A stretch of 64,000 bases of DNA from Winogradskyella sp. J14-2 (lineage in GTDB: Bacteria > Bacteroidota > Bacteroidia > Flavobacteriales > Flavobacteriaceae), in assembly GCF_001971725.1 (NCBI RefSeq), contig NZ_CP019388.1, forward strand, positions 930,001 to 994,000, given 5' to 3'. Below the pieces are notes generated by a model that did no database searches, was not told the DNA's origin, and worked only from the letters and a program-made list of their open reading frames with translations. Positions within the stretch are counted from its first letter, which is position 1. Every line of letters starts with the position of its first letter. Positions 37,358-46,534 of the stretch are shown here, piece after piece. The translations under genes were made by a program, and so were the position numbers.

Positions 37358-38035
37358 TTAATAGTTACTTAAATCTAAATCTTCAAAATCTTTGATTTCA
37401 GATAGTTTGATGAGTTGATTTATATTTATGATTGATTTTGTTGTTTTAAAGATTTCATCGTTACCTTCATCATCTTCATTGGTGTTTTCTCTATATGTTT
37501 TCTGTTTGGTCAAGAAATCAAGCTCAGTTATTGATTTTGTTATTGGCCCAAAAGTACGCGTGGCATTGTATTTAATTAACTTATAACTATCAACTATAAA
37601 CCTAAAGGTGTAGCTCCATTGGCCATATCTGCCGTGTTCATAATTAAAAATAATATCTCCATTTTCTGTTTCTACATTTAGTTGTGGCGGATAATACACG
37701 CCACCATCTTCATTTTCGGAATAGAAGCAATCGTAATTTTTATCTACTAACCTGTAGCGATTCCCTTTTTTGAAAAGTATTATTATGCCTCTGTGATTAC
37801 GATTTACCTTTTTATCAAACTGGTTAGTGACCATTTGATTGGAATCGGTCGCTTTGATGATGAGCATACAATCTTCAAATTTGTCATTATTTAAATCGGC
37901 ATCTATACGTTCGTATAGCTTATAACCTTCTGGAATGAATTCTAAAACATCCCTATTTTGCAACCTGTTGGTTGCGCAACTCACCATCACTATAATGAGC
38001 AACATAGAAACAAGAATTTTACGATGGTGAATCAT
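37358..38035 (-). CDS. Lipoprotein of unknown function
   Basis: A 225-residue lipoprotein (MIHHRKILVSMLLIIVMVSC, Cys20). The mature part begins with EFIPEGYKLYERIDADLNND. The element DLNNDKFEDCMLIIKATD recalls FG-GAP-like calcium loops seen in small Bacteroidota lipoproteins. Then follow GIIILFKKGNRYRLVDKNYD and GQWSYTFRFIVDSYKLIKYN, a beta-sheet pattern. No known active site. It sits inside the eight-gene run, 21 bp after the 38057 membrane gene. Confidence 0.7.
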   Translation of the reverse strand: MIHHRKILVSMLLIIVMVSCATNRLQNRDVLEFIPEGYKLYERIDADLNNDKFEDCMLIIKATDSNQMVTNQFDKKVNRNHRGIIILFKKGNRYRLVDKNYDCFYSENEDGGVYYPPQLNVETENGDIIFNYEHGRYGQWSYTFRFIVDSYKLIKYNATRTFGPITKSITELDFLTKQKTYRENTNEDDEGNDEIFKTTKSIININQLIKLSEIKDFEDLDLSNY

Positions 38036-38056
38036 AGGTGTTGTTAGGAATTTATT

Positions 38057-38401
38057 TTAAATATTATCTATCACTTTCTCTGCAAAGTAGTGCAAGGCAA
38101 AGACTATTAAGGCTATTACGGTTATAAGATGTAGTCTTTTTATAAGTTTAAAACTGCACGTTAGGCTTTGAGGTCTAATTATTTGATAATCCATAATTAT
38201 GAAAGATAAGGCAATTAAAATACCCAGAGGAACTCCTATATATAACGGTCCGAAATCAAAGAAAACTTTAAGGATATAGTCTAAACCTTCGGCAGACCTA
38301 AAATTTGGTGAAATTAAAATCCGCATATAGGTAATTCCTATGGCAATGCTTAGTACAATCCAAAGGCTATAGTTTAGTATTTGCTTCACAGTTTTAGACA
38401 T
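38057..38401 (-). CDS. Small membrane protein of unknown function
   Basis: A 114-residue protein with three predicted helices (YSLWIVLSIAIGITYMRILI; PLYIGVPLGILIALSFIIMD; LHLITVIALIVFALHYFAEK). No recognisable family. It follows the 38415 gene by 13 bp and precedes a lipoprotein gene by 21 bp, so it is probably cotranscribed with both. Confidence 0.65.
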   Translation of the reverse strand: MSKTVKQILNYSLWIVLSIAIGITYMRILISPNFRSAEGLDYILKVFFDFGPLYIGVPLGILIALSFIIMDYQIIRPQSLTCSFKLIKRLHLITVIALIVFALHYFAEKVIDNI

Positions 38402-38414
38402 TTATAAATTTACT

Positions 38415-39368
38415 CTAATCTATTTCATCTTCCCAATACGGTTCTATTTGCTTTTTGAAGTATTTCTCCAATGACCTTAAATCCAAATTATTAGACAACC
38501 AATAGAGTAGTAGGTATAGATCGTATTTAAACAAATTATCATCGCTAATGGTTTTTGCTTTTACAGATTCTATAAACTGAAGTATATTTTTGTCATCATC
38601 CTCATAATCGTACAAATGCACCAAATCGAAGTAATACTGTGCCAAAATTAAATCTTGAATAAAAGGGGATTGGGAATTAAGATGACTCATATAGGCGTTA
38701 AGCTCGTCTTCTGAAGCGCCCCATTTTGGAGATACAAACGAAAAGTAGTGCGCATGCAATTCTGCATTGTTTGGTGATTGCCGATCCGTTTCTTTAAATA
38801 ATTGGTGTACCTTTTCTCTATTGACATCAATAGCTTTGTAGATTGTAAATAATGATGCGACACAACTTACCTTGTAGTTAGAGGTGTTTAGGTCTACTTT
38901 GAGCAGCAATTTTTCCGCTTTTTTCAAGTAACCCTTAAAGGTATTTTGGTTTTGGTTAGACACTGTATCTATGGTGTCTCTACCTCTGACTTCCCATGCC
39001 TGATGGATAAGTTGATGGCCTTTTATAATTTTTGGCAGGTCGTTATTTGGTTCTTTTACAAGCCATGCATCACTAACTGATTGCTCTCCATATTGCCCAA
39101 GACTTTTAAACCCAAAAGCTCGGTAGCTGTCATTAAAGCCTTTAAACAGCTGTTCTACGTTATGATATTCGCCCTTATTAAAATAAGCGATGAGTTGATT
39201 TAATTGTTGTTTGTTTAAATGACTGCGCATTTTAAATTTGTATCTGCCTCGCCGATTTAAAAGATTATCAATTGGGCTCCAAATACCGTATTTATCTAAA
39301 AAATACAATACGCCAAAACCTACTAAAATCCATTTAATAATTGGGTATTGATTGAAAAAGTCTAACAT
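38415..39368 (-). CDS. Membrane-anchored helical protein of unknown function
   Basis: A 317-residue protein with one N-terminal hydrophobic segment (IIKWILVGFGVLYFLDKYGI) and a long soluble, mostly helical domain. The helix pairs (LNQLIAYFNKGEYHNVEQLF, FKGYLKKAEKLLLKVDL) and ENAELHAHYF-like spacing recall TPR-type solenoids. I cannot name the family. The anchor suggests the domain hangs from the inner membrane. Second gene of the eight-gene run, 22 bp after 39391. Confidence 0.65.
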   Translation of the reverse strand: MLDFFNQYPIIKWILVGFGVLYFLDKYGIWSPIDNLLNRRGRYKFKMRSHLNKQQLNQLIAYFNKGEYHNVEQLFKGFNDSYRAFGFKSLGQYGEQSVSDAWLVKEPNNDLPKIIKGHQLIHQAWEVRGRDTIDTVSNQNQNTFKGYLKKAEKLLLKVDLNTSNYKVSCVASLFTIYKAIDVNREKVHQLFKETDRQSPNNAELHAHYFSFVSPKWGASEDELNAYMSHLNSQSPFIQDLILAQYYFDLVHLYDYEDDDKNILQFIESVKAKTISDDNLFKYDLYLLLYWLSNNLDLRSLEKYFKKQIEPYWEDEID

Positions 39369-39390
39369 TACTTGTATTAATTTAATTCTT

Positions 39391-39972
39391 TTAATTTATA
39401 AATAAGCTATCCGTTAAAAGATATTCTCCGTTTTTAAAATAGTCTATTTTACCACAGTAATTTGCGTCAATATCATTGCAATTTTTGTAATAAAATTCAG
39501 CCAATCTATAATTGGTATACATGCCCAACTCTTCCGAAACAAAACCGCCTAAATCTTCTTCATGTTTTATAAAGTAAACCGTACCCGATTTATTGATAAA
39601 ATTCAGGGAAAGCGGATTGTAATATTCATAAAAATAAATGGCATTGCGATTTGAATATGACAATTGATTTTCATTTTGAAGATCTGACATTAAGCGCTTT
39701 TTAATAATTTCAGTTATCGATGCTTTTAAAACAACATCATTGTTATCTGGATATTTTACCAAATACAAATTTGAATACACCTTAGATTGAATAAAGGTCA
39801 TATTTTTAAAAAAGAAACGTCTAATTCCTAAATATGAAAGCGCAAATAACATCGCCACTATAGCAAATCTGACTCTAAATCTCGATTTAGAAATCCATTG
39901 AACACCTTTAAAACAGGCATAAATACCGAGAATAAAAACAAGAATTGCTATGCTAATCAGTACTACTTCCAT
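39391..39972 (-). CDS. Membrane protein with two helices and a soluble domain, unknown function
   Basis: A 193-residue protein with two N-terminal helices (VLISIAILVFILGIYACFKG; FRVRFAIVAMLFALSYLGI) and a beta-rich remainder (YLVKYPDNNDVVLKASI; SGTVYFIKHEEDLGGFV). Not recognised. First gene of the eight-gene unknown run. Its 193-bp upstream gap has no convincing promoter by consensus; TATAATTG near 40025 is a weak -7 candidate. Confidence 0.62.
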   Translation of the reverse strand: MEVVLISIAILVFILGIYACFKGVQWISKSRFRVRFAIVAMLFALSYLGIRRFFFKNMTFIQSKVYSNLYLVKYPDNNDVVLKASITEIIKKRLMSDLQNENQLSYSNRNAIYFYEYYNPLSLNFINKSGTVYFIKHEEDLGGFVSEELGMYTNYRLAEFYYKNCNDIDANYCGKIDYFKNGEYLLTDSLFIN

Positions 39973-40102
39973 GGTATAAATTTCTTAGTAAATCGATGTA
40001 ATGGTGTATCATATTGCTAAACAGCATACAATTATACACAGCACCAATTTTCACTATCACTATAAAACTATGAGTTAGCCATCTTTCTACTTATAAAAAT
40101 TT

Positions 40103-40121
40103 TAGCAAGCATCTTTTGCTA
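40103..40121 (-). terminator. Weak terminator after the 40166 lipoprotein gene
   Basis: The minus strand reads TAGCAA, seven bases, TTGCTA, then AAATTTTTA. The stem is 6 bp with few GC pairs and the U run begins after three A, so this is only a candidate. It lies 45 bp after the stop at 40166. Confidence 0.3.
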
Positions 40122-40165
40122 TTGAGGATTTATTGTTGTAAAACCATCTACTTAAAGGATTAGAA

Positions 40166-40972
40166 TTAATTCACTTCGCTATAAGAAATTCTAAGTAAAA
40201 TTGGTTCTTCAGTTTCAATACCTTCCCAAATAGTCTCGATAGTCTCTACAAGACCGTTTTCACTGTAGGTATAAATCCATTCCGTACCAGTTGAATGACT
40301 CTTTGTCATATTGTTTGAAGAATAATTCTTTTCGAAAACAGCTAGTGTTCCAAAACCAGGAAGCGGCTCTATTTGAAAGATTTGATCTAATCCAAAATTT
40401 GGTTTTGTACCATTGTCATAGTCATACTCGTAACTTACTTCAATTGTATTCCCAGTAGGATTACCACCATCATCAAACTCTGGAAGAAGCGCAATAACTT
40501 CCTCTATGTTTTCGGTACCATTATAATTATAAGTAAACGTCGCAGTTATTCCCTCCGAAAACTTCACTACTTCTTGTATTCTGCCATTGTCATTGTAGAC
40601 ATAATCATTAGTCTCTACAATGCTCCCATAGTGATGCATTTCATCTTTAATAATTTGCCCTTCCTCATTGTACAACAAGTGAATTGAATGGTTAAATGAT
40701 GGCATTTGAAAACTCTCAAAATCAATCTGAACAACGGTTTCGCCTTCGTATTCAAACTCGTATGTTGCTGCTAATTGGCTCTCAACTATTCTATCAAATT
40801 TTATTAGTTGGTTGTTATTGTTGTAAAAATATTCTGCCAAAAGGTTATTATTGTAATCATAGATTTTGTCTACAATAAACTGATCATTTAATTCACTAGC
40901 ATTGCCATTATCATCATCGCTACACCCCATTACCAAGAAAAGGGCAATTAGTATTACAATATACTTTTTCAT
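40166..40972 (-). CDS. Lipoprotein with YD/RHS-like beta repeats
   Basis: A 268-residue lipoprotein from the ATG at 40972 (MKKYIVILIALFLVMGCSDD, Cys17). The frame is open to a GTG at 41014, but the lipoprotein signal fixes the start at 40972. The mature part contains repeated hairpins of the type YDYNNNLLAEYFYNNNNQLI, FEYEGETVVQIDFES and YVYNDNGRIQEVVKF, which resemble YD/RHS-like strands in Bacteroidota lipoproteins (DUF4595-like). Function unknown. A single gene 115 bp from the small peptide gene at 41088. Confidence 0.78.
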   Translation of the reverse strand: MKKYIVILIALFLVMGCSDDDNGNASELNDQFIVDKIYDYNNNLLAEYFYNNNNQLIKFDRIVESQLAATYEFEYEGETVVQIDFESFQMPSFNHSIHLLYNEEGQIIKDEMHHYGSIVETNDYVYNDNGRIQEVVKFSEGITATFTYNYNGTENIEEVIALLPEFDDGGNPTGNTIEVSYEYDYDNGTKPNFGLDQIFQIEPLPGFGTLAVFEKNYSSNNMTKSHSTGTEWIYTYSENGLVETIETIWEGIETEEPILLRISYSEVN

Positions 40973-41087
40973 CTGTTGATATTTTATTGTTATTAATTGT
41001 CGGATGGAATTCACCTATAAACATTTTGATGGGTAACACCTAATTGATATAGCTCATTTCATTTCATAATTCTTAATTTGTATTACT

Positions 41088-41180
41088 TTAATTAAAGATG
41101 ATGTAAACCAATAGCGACAGCATGGAATAGAATACTATTAAAAATAGTTCTAGTTTGTATTTCTCAATTCGTCTAATCAT
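41088..41180 (-). CDS. 30-residue single-pass membrane peptide
   Basis: A short open frame not called by length-limited gene finders. ATG at 41180, TAA at 41088. A basic N-terminus (MIRRIEKYK) is followed by a helix of about 19 hydrophobic residues (LELFLIVFYSMLSLLVYIIF), then Asn. The charge-then-helix pattern suits an inner-membrane peptide with N-terminus inside. It begins 6 bp after the stop of the BspA-like T9SS gene, so it is likely cotranscribed with it. No homolog is recalled. I rate it probable because of the clean membrane design and operon spacing. Confidence 0.55.
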   Translation of the reverse strand: MIRRIEKYKLELFLIVFYSMLSLLVYIIFN

Positions 41181-41186
41181 TTATTT

Positions 41187-42767
41187 CTATTGTACCACAA
41201 CCTTTTTTACAACAGTGCCTCTATCAAAATTTAACCTCACAATATAAATGCCTTTAGCCCAAGTTTCAGTTGAAATATTAAAGGTGTTACCAGTAGCTAT
41301 TTTAGCACCAGTGAGCGCATAGACTTCATAGTGGTTTAATTGTAAAACTTCATTGGTAACTATTTCTAATCTATTTTTTTGGGTAATTATTTTTACTGTA
41401 TTGCCTAACTCAAACTCATCAATACTTAAAGCATCTTCGGTAACAGGGTTAAAGCCTGTCCATAAAGCACCAGGATCTGTAACGTAAGCTCCCAACGTGC
41501 CAGCAGGTATGTGAAGGTGAATTGTACTACGAGGCTGATTAAAAGTATCTGTGTTAAGTGAAGCACTTGTTGTTATTGTTGGTGGCACTGTACCTTGGCA
41601 ATAAACATCTGTAATGGCATTTGTTCCACCCATTCCTCCAAATGCAATTAAACCTATATCTGTAACACTTGCAGGTATCGTAATTTCGTTTAAAGCACAA
41701 AAACGAAAAGCAAAGTCTCCAATTGAAGTAAGATTATTTCCTAACACAAGGTTTGTCATAGTTTGGTTTTGGGCAAAAGCACCTTCGTCAATATTAATAA
41801 CACTATCTGGAATGGTTAAGGAAGCAATATCATTGATAAAAAAAGCACTTTCACCAATGTATGTAATTGAATTTGGTAATGTAACGTCAGTTAAATTGTT
41901 ACTTTGAAAAGCATTGTTCCCTATTTCGGTAACAGTGTAGGTAATTAACCCATTAGGTATGGTTGCTGGGATATCTAAAACAGTTCCGCCAGCTGTATTG
42001 TAATCTACGGCTTTAACCGTACTGCTGGCAACAGAAATCACTTCGTATGTTATAAATCCATTTACATAAGTATCACCAACATTTAGGTTTTCTGTGACGG
42101 TATTAAACCCTGTCCACAGCGCACCAGGATCGGTTACATAAAGCGCAGAAGTGCCTGCCGGAATAATTAAATCAATACCACTTCGATCTCCATTAATAGT
42201 AAATGAATCATTTGGGCCACTAACTGTTGTTATTGTGGCTGGTGTTGCTGCAAGAGATGTTACGCTAGCTAATGGGTTTCCTCTAAAAGCACCAAATCCA
42301 ATATTTAATACATTGCCTGGAATAGTAAGGCCAGTCAATTGATTATTTTGAAAGGCATAGTCACCAATAGTTTCTAAATTACTAGATAAAACTACTGATG
42401 TAAGATTGTTATTATCAAAAGCTTGTTGACCAATACTTACCACGGAGCTAGGCATACTAACACTAGCTATAATTGAATTAGAAAATGCAAAATTATCAAT
42501 AGAGACTACGCTGTAGGTTGTGCCTCCGTTTGAAACCGATGAAGGTATATTTAAATTTATATTATTAATTGTACTTCCAACTATTACCGATACTGTTGAA
42601 GATGATGTTACATTATAGTTTATAATATTACCGTTACTATCTGTAGCTGTAAATGTTTGTGAAAATCCTAGCATGGATACACAAAACAAGATTAAAAAAA
42701 ACACTTTTGTTTTAACGGTGTAACATATAGTGTTTGAGCTTTTGTAAAAAAGTGTAAAGTTTTTCAT
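41187..42767 (-). CDS. BspA-type leucine-rich-repeat protein with T9SS sorting domain
   Basis: A 526-residue secreted protein. Signal region NTICYTVKTKVFFLILFCVS followed by MLGFSQ. Two blocks of BspA/LRR_5 repeats (SIGQQAFDNNNLTSVVLSSN, EIGNNAFQSNNLTDVTLPNS), each followed by a conserved linker ending in VTDPGALWTGFNTVTEN. The two blocks are clearly an internal duplication. The T9SS domain at the end (LEIVTNEVLQLNHYEVYALT ... VKKVVVQ) is somewhat shortened and lacks a clear YPNP. BspA-type proteins bind host or matrix proteins in some species; here the role is unknown. It is 35 bp after the lipoprotein gene 42803 and 6 bp before the small peptide gene. Confidence 0.88.
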   Translation of the reverse strand: MKNFTLFYKSSNTICYTVKTKVFFLILFCVSMLGFSQTFTATDSNGNIINYNVTSSSTVSVIVGSTINNINLNIPSSVSNGGTTYSVVSIDNFAFSNSIIASVSMPSSVVSIGQQAFDNNNLTSVVLSSNLETIGDYAFQNNQLTGLTIPGNVLNIGFGAFRGNPLASVTSLAATPATITTVSGPNDSFTINGDRSGIDLIIPAGTSALYVTDPGALWTGFNTVTENLNVGDTYVNGFITYEVISVASSTVKAVDYNTAGGTVLDIPATIPNGLITYTVTEIGNNAFQSNNLTDVTLPNSITYIGESAFFINDIASLTIPDSVINIDEGAFAQNQTMTNLVLGNNLTSIGDFAFRFCALNEITIPASVTDIGLIAFGGMGGTNAITDVYCQGTVPPTITTSASLNTDTFNQPRSTIHLHIPAGTLGAYVTDPGALWTGFNPVTEDALSIDEFELGNTVKIITQKNRLEIVTNEVLQLNHYEVYALTGAKIATGNTFNISTETWAKGIYIVRLNFDRGTVVKKVVVQ

Positions 42768-42802
42768 AATAAATGGGTTTAAGGTTATGGTAAATTTGTT
42801 TG

Positions 42803-43393
42803 TTAATAATCTGCTTTAATAAGGTCGCCATTTAAGGCATAGTAAAAGCTAAAGGTTGTACCACCGTTTTCTGGTTGAAGGTTAATCATATACTTTGCTT
42901 TAGAGATTTCTCCAGTATTAGGAAAGTTTAAACCTGCAATACTTAAGGTTGGATTGCTAAGTTGTTTTTCATCTTTTAACCTCTGTATGGACTTTTGTAC
43001 GAGGCCACCAAGTTGAGACAAGCTTATGGTGTTGCCAAGTTGAAACATGTAATCAGAGGCCTTGGTACCAGCGGGAACTTCTACTGTAATATCAGAATTT
43101 TGTTGCCATATATCTTGGGTAAGATTCCATTGGCCCATTTTTAACGATTCTGGATTTTCTGTAACGGTAACACCTATAATATTGCCTATAGATTTATTAT
43201 AGGTAATTGTTAAATCGGTGTAATAGGCGTCATCGCCAAATTTACTTTTCAGTTTGTTCTCAATTTCTGTAAAGCCTTCTTTGGTGGCAGGAAGGTTGCT
43301 TATAGAATCGCTACACGACACTAATAATGTTGAAGTAACGATAATGGCTAAAAACAAGCTCATCTTGTTACGTTTTGGGACATTGTAATTCAT
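42803..43393 (-). CDS. Lipoprotein of unknown function
   Basis: A 196-residue lipoprotein with MSLFLAIIVTSTLLVSC (Cys27) after an extended MNYNVPKRNK n-region. The mature part has a compact alpha/beta look (GFTEIENKLKSKFGDDAYYT, LTITYNKSIGNIIGVTVTEN) and ends in FSFYYALNGDLIKADY. I do not recognise the family. First gene of the transcript that includes the BspA-like T9SS protein and the small peptide. It has a good promoter at 43448-43476. Confidence 0.72.
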   Translation of the reverse strand: MNYNVPKRNKMSLFLAIIVTSTLLVSCSDSISNLPATKEGFTEIENKLKSKFGDDAYYTDLTITYNKSIGNIIGVTVTENPESLKMGQWNLTQDIWQQNSDITVEVPAGTKASDYMFQLGNTISLSQLGGLVQKSIQRLKDEKQLSNPTLSIAGLNFPNTGEISKAKYMINLQPENGGTTFSFYYALNGDLIKADY

Positions 43394-43447
43394 TCTACTT
43401 TAGGTTTATAGAATAAATGTATATGACAATTGTGAAGAAAGAAATAC

Positions 43448-43476
43448 CAAAACTATTTCCAATACTTATTAATCAA
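43448..43476 (-). promoter_or_regulatory. Promoter of the 43393-41088 operon (TTG-N18-TAGTTTTG)
   Basis: The minus strand reads TTG (43476-43474), 18 bases, then TAGTTTTG (43455-43448), matching the Bacteroidota consensus in both boxes. It lies 54 bp before the ATG at 43393. Confidence 0.55.
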
Positions 43477-43616
43477 TAAGCGTGATAGTGTAGAAAATAT
43501 TCGTGAAACTATGTATATCGCATGTCAACTAGTTATTGATATATCCCAAACATTTACTGACGGAACACTCAAACTGATGTTACAAATCAATTGAATACTC
43601 AAAAAGAGCAGTTATT

Positions 43617-44354
43617 TTAGTCTGAATTTCGATTTAGAAAAGCGGACACAAACTGATCTTTTTTACGGGAAGACACAGGAATTTTTTTACCGTTCTTAAG
43701 ATGAATCACTCCAGATTTATCATATTTATCTATGAATTTTAGATTCACCATAAACGATTGGTGTGGCCTTATAAAATTAGCATCGTTTAAACGCGCTTCA
43801 AATACTTTTAATGTTTTTGAAATCAAATACTTTTTACCATTATTGCAATAAAACGTGGTGTATCCTTTATCAGACTCGCAATACATTAACGCATCTAAAT
43901 CCACAACCTGAAAACTATCTTGAAGTGATAATATTAGTTGATTACCTTGTGTGTTCCAAACTTGTTTTGCAACATTAATCTGCTCCTTTTGTTCAATAAC
44001 GGTTAACTGTTTCACTTTATTGAGCGCTACTTTTAACTCTTCTATATCAACAGGTTTTAAAAGGTAATCCACAGCACCCATTTTTAGAGCCTTTAAAGCA
44101 AACGCTTCGTAAGCCGTAATAAAAATGACTTTAAAATTAAGGTGTTGTGTTTGTTCTAAAAATTCAAATGCATCGCCATCAATTAGGTTAATATCCAAGA
44201 AAATAAGTTCTGGCTTGCAAGCATTGGCTACAATAACTGCTTCTTTTACAGATTCGCACTCACCTACTACTTTTACATCTGTATCAATGAGTTCTAAAAG
44301 ATTAAGTAATCCTTTTCTTATATAGGCTTTATCTTCTACTATGATTGATTGCAT
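43617..44354 (-). CDS. LytTR family response regulator
   Basis: A 245-residue two-component regulator. The receiver domain has the phospho-acceptor Asp54 (LIFLDINLIDGDAF), acidic pocket Glu7/Asp8 and Lys100 (VDYLLKPVDIEEL). The C-terminal LytTR DNA-binding domain spans about 140-240 (YCESDKGYTTFYC, FIRPHQSFMVNLKFIDKY, IHLKNGKKIPVSSRKK). Such regulators usually bind paired direct repeats. The start overlaps the stop of the kinase gene by one base (TAATG), so the two are coupled and form a cognate pair. Target genes are unknown; the operon at 43393 is next downstream but has its own promoter. Confidence 0.95.
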   Translation of the reverse strand: MQSIIVEDKAYIRKGLLNLLELIDTDVKVVGECESVKEAVIVANACKPELIFLDINLIDGDAFEFLEQTQHLNFKVIFITAYEAFALKALKMGAVDYLLKPVDIEELKVALNKVKQLTVIEQKEQINVAKQVWNTQGNQLILSLQDSFQVVDLDALMYCESDKGYTTFYCNNGKKYLISKTLKVFEARLNDANFIRPHQSFMVNLKFIDKYDKSGVIHLKNGKKIPVSSRKKDQFVSAFLNRNSD

Positions 44355-46534
44355 TAGGCGACTTCTTTTTTGTAAGGGATTACCAATGTTACTATGGTAC
44401 CTTGTTCATTATAGTGTTTTCTGTCTTCTATATGTACTGAACCATTAATATCTAAATCTTTAGACAACATTTTTAATCGCTCTGAAGTTATCGTTGTTGC
44501 TAACGACTTTTTATCTTTTCTTTTATGACCATTTGGTGTATCTATACCAATACCGTTATCTGTAATGGTACAAACCAATTTATCATCAATATTTTTAAGC
44601 TGAATATCTATTTTTCTATTGTCCTTTCGGTCTTCAAACGCATGCTCAACGGCATTTTCAATAAAAGGCTGAATAAGCATTGGCGGTATCTTGTATAACG
44701 TTTCGTCTATATTTTGATCTACTAAAATAGTATAATCATAAGATTGGCTGGCTTCGAGATTTTGGAGTTCTAAATAATTATTTACCGCTTCTAATTCTTG
44801 ATTTAGAGGCACTAACTTATCTCTTGAATTTTCTAGAGTAATCCGCAATAATTTTGAAAATTTTGAAAGGTAAAAAACCGATTTTTTGTCTTCTTTATTT
44901 AATATCATGCCTTGCAAAACAGAAAGTGAATTAAAGATGAAATGTGGTGTCATTTGTGAACGCAACAATTTTTGTTCTATAACAGCATTAAGTGTTTTTG
45001 CCTTTTCATGTCTTAATTTTAAAAAGAAGATAATACCGCCTAAAATTATGGCTGTGGCTAAAAATCCGATAATCCCTAAAAATAAATTCCGTTGTGTTTT
45101 TTCTAAATCCTGTGATGTAGTTAACACCGTTTTTGTTAGTTTTAATTCATTTATACTTAAGGAATCTAATTGTTGTTTGTATTTATATTCGTATTCCAAT
45201 TCGGTCATTTTCTTAATGTTTTCTTCGTTGAAAAGACTATCATTAAGCTTTTTGAAATTTTGATGTTCTTTTAGTGATTGCTCATAATTACCTAGATTTT
45301 CATAAATACTCGAAAGCATTTCTGAAACTTTGCTTTTTGCTTCAAGGAGATTCAAGTCGTCAGCTATACGCTTTCCCTTCAACGTATAGGAAAGCGCTTT
45401 TTGGTACGCTTTTTCATCGTAATAAGACTCAGCAATACCTAAATAATTAGCAGCTAATGAATATTGGTTATCGTTTTGTAAGCTTATTTCAGTAGATTTT
45501 TCAAAACTCTTACGCGCTTTTTCTGGTTGTTTGAGTAATAAATTAATTTCGCCAATACTGTACAAACAATTAGAAATTTGTCCTAGGTCTCCAATTTCTC
45601 TGCTTAATTTCAGAGATTCGTTAATATATTCTAGTGCTTTGTTATAGTCCTTCTTTTCTGTATAAATATGACCTATGTTACCTTTGTTTACTGCAATAAG
45701 GTCTTTGTTTCCAATAACTTCTGCTAGTTGGGTTGATTTTTTATGATATTCTAGGGATTTATCAAGCTTTCCAAGAGATCTATAGCTATTACCTAGACTA
45801 TTTAATGTTTTTGACATGCCTATAGTGTCACTCAGCTTTTCTTTGTAAAGTAATGACTGATGGTAATAATCCATAGCTTTATAATGATTTCCTTGTTCGC
45901 TATAAATATGTCCTAAACCATTTAGGGTGTAGGGTATACCATATTCGTGATTAATGGCTTTACTTAGCTTTAGTGTCTTTTCATAGTATGAAATGGCTTC
46001 TTTATACTTACCTGTTTTAGCATAGATATTTCCTATATTTAGATATCCGGCCACCAATTGTTCTTGTGCTCCCAAGCCTTCATAAATAGCTATCGCTTTT
46101 TTTAAATTATCTAAAGCTTCGATATTTTTAGATTGCAGTAAGAAGTTAACACCAATAGAATTGTAAGAAGAGGCTATACCTTTTCTATCGTTTAAATCTT
46201 TAAATAATTCTAAGGATTTTTGAAAATAAACTAAACTTTGATGATAATGAGATGTTCTACTCGCCATAATACCTTTTAAGGATAAGATATCAGCTTTTCC
46301 TTTTCGGTAGTTTAGCTTATTTGAGAGCGCTTCTGCCTCTTTTATGTAAGTATTTGTGAGGCCTGCATCTTTCTGATAAAGAGAGAATGCCAAATCATAC
46401 AAGAGTGTCACTCTAACCGTATCCTTTTTTTTATGATTTTGCAACTCTAACTTAAGACTATCAATTTTAGCATTTTGTGAAAACCCAGCCAGTGGTAAAA
46501 GTACAATAGTAATTAAAAAGTATATGCTTTTCAT
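44354..46534 (-). CDS. TPR-containing LytS-type sensor histidine kinase
   Basis: A 726-residue kinase. Signal peptide MKSIYFLITIVLLPLAGFSQ, then about nine periplasmic tetratricopeptide repeats (e.g. ALDNLKKAIAIYEGLGAQEQ, YKEAISYYEKTLKLSKAINH). A membrane helix lies near 482-503 (LFLGIIGFLATAIILGGIIF), and the LytS/YehU-type kinase core has the phospho-His in SQMTPHFIFNSL near 529 and the ATP site QPFIENAVEHAF. It senses a periplasmic ligand or protein through the TPRs (inference) and phosphorylates the LytTR regulator. The 487 bp upstream carry two TGTCCAC heptamer pairs (46761 and 46793). Its TPR design parallels the TPR-LuxR protein at 19111. Confidence 0.94.
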   Translation of the reverse strand: MKSIYFLITIVLLPLAGFSQNAKIDSLKLELQNHKKKDTVRVTLLYDLAFSLYQKDAGLTNTYIKEAEALSNKLNYRKGKADILSLKGIMASRTSHYHQSLVYFQKSLELFKDLNDRKGIASSYNSIGVNFLLQSKNIEALDNLKKAIAIYEGLGAQEQLVAGYLNIGNIYAKTGKYKEAISYYEKTLKLSKAINHEYGIPYTLNGLGHIYSEQGNHYKAMDYYHQSLLYKEKLSDTIGMSKTLNSLGNSYRSLGKLDKSLEYHKKSTQLAEVIGNKDLIAVNKGNIGHIYTEKKDYNKALEYINESLKLSREIGDLGQISNCLYSIGEINLLLKQPEKARKSFEKSTEISLQNDNQYSLAANYLGIAESYYDEKAYQKALSYTLKGKRIADDLNLLEAKSKVSEMLSSIYENLGNYEQSLKEHQNFKKLNDSLFNEENIKKMTELEYEYKYKQQLDSLSINELKLTKTVLTTSQDLEKTQRNLFLGIIGFLATAIILGGIIFFLKLRHEKAKTLNAVIEQKLLRSQMTPHFIFNSLSVLQGMILNKEDKKSVFYLSKFSKLLRITLENSRDKLVPLNQELEAVNNYLELQNLEASQSYDYTILVDQNIDETLYKIPPMLIQPFIENAVEHAFEDRKDNRKIDIQLKNIDDKLVCTITDNGIGIDTPNGHKRKDKKSLATTITSERLKMLSKDLDINGSVHIEDRKHYNEQGTIVTLVIPYKKEVA

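Noticed and set aside
34152..39972. Polymorphic toxin/immunity locus
   Set aside because: No large toxin with Rhs, PAAR or a known toxin domain is present; the small proteins carry export signals unlike cytoplasmic immunity proteins.
43617..44354. The LytTR regulator as the protein that binds the 11-bp-spaced heptamers
   Set aside because: LytTR sites are usually 9-bp repeats about 21-22 bp apart centre to centre; the 11-bp heptamer spacing does not fit well, though it is not excluded.
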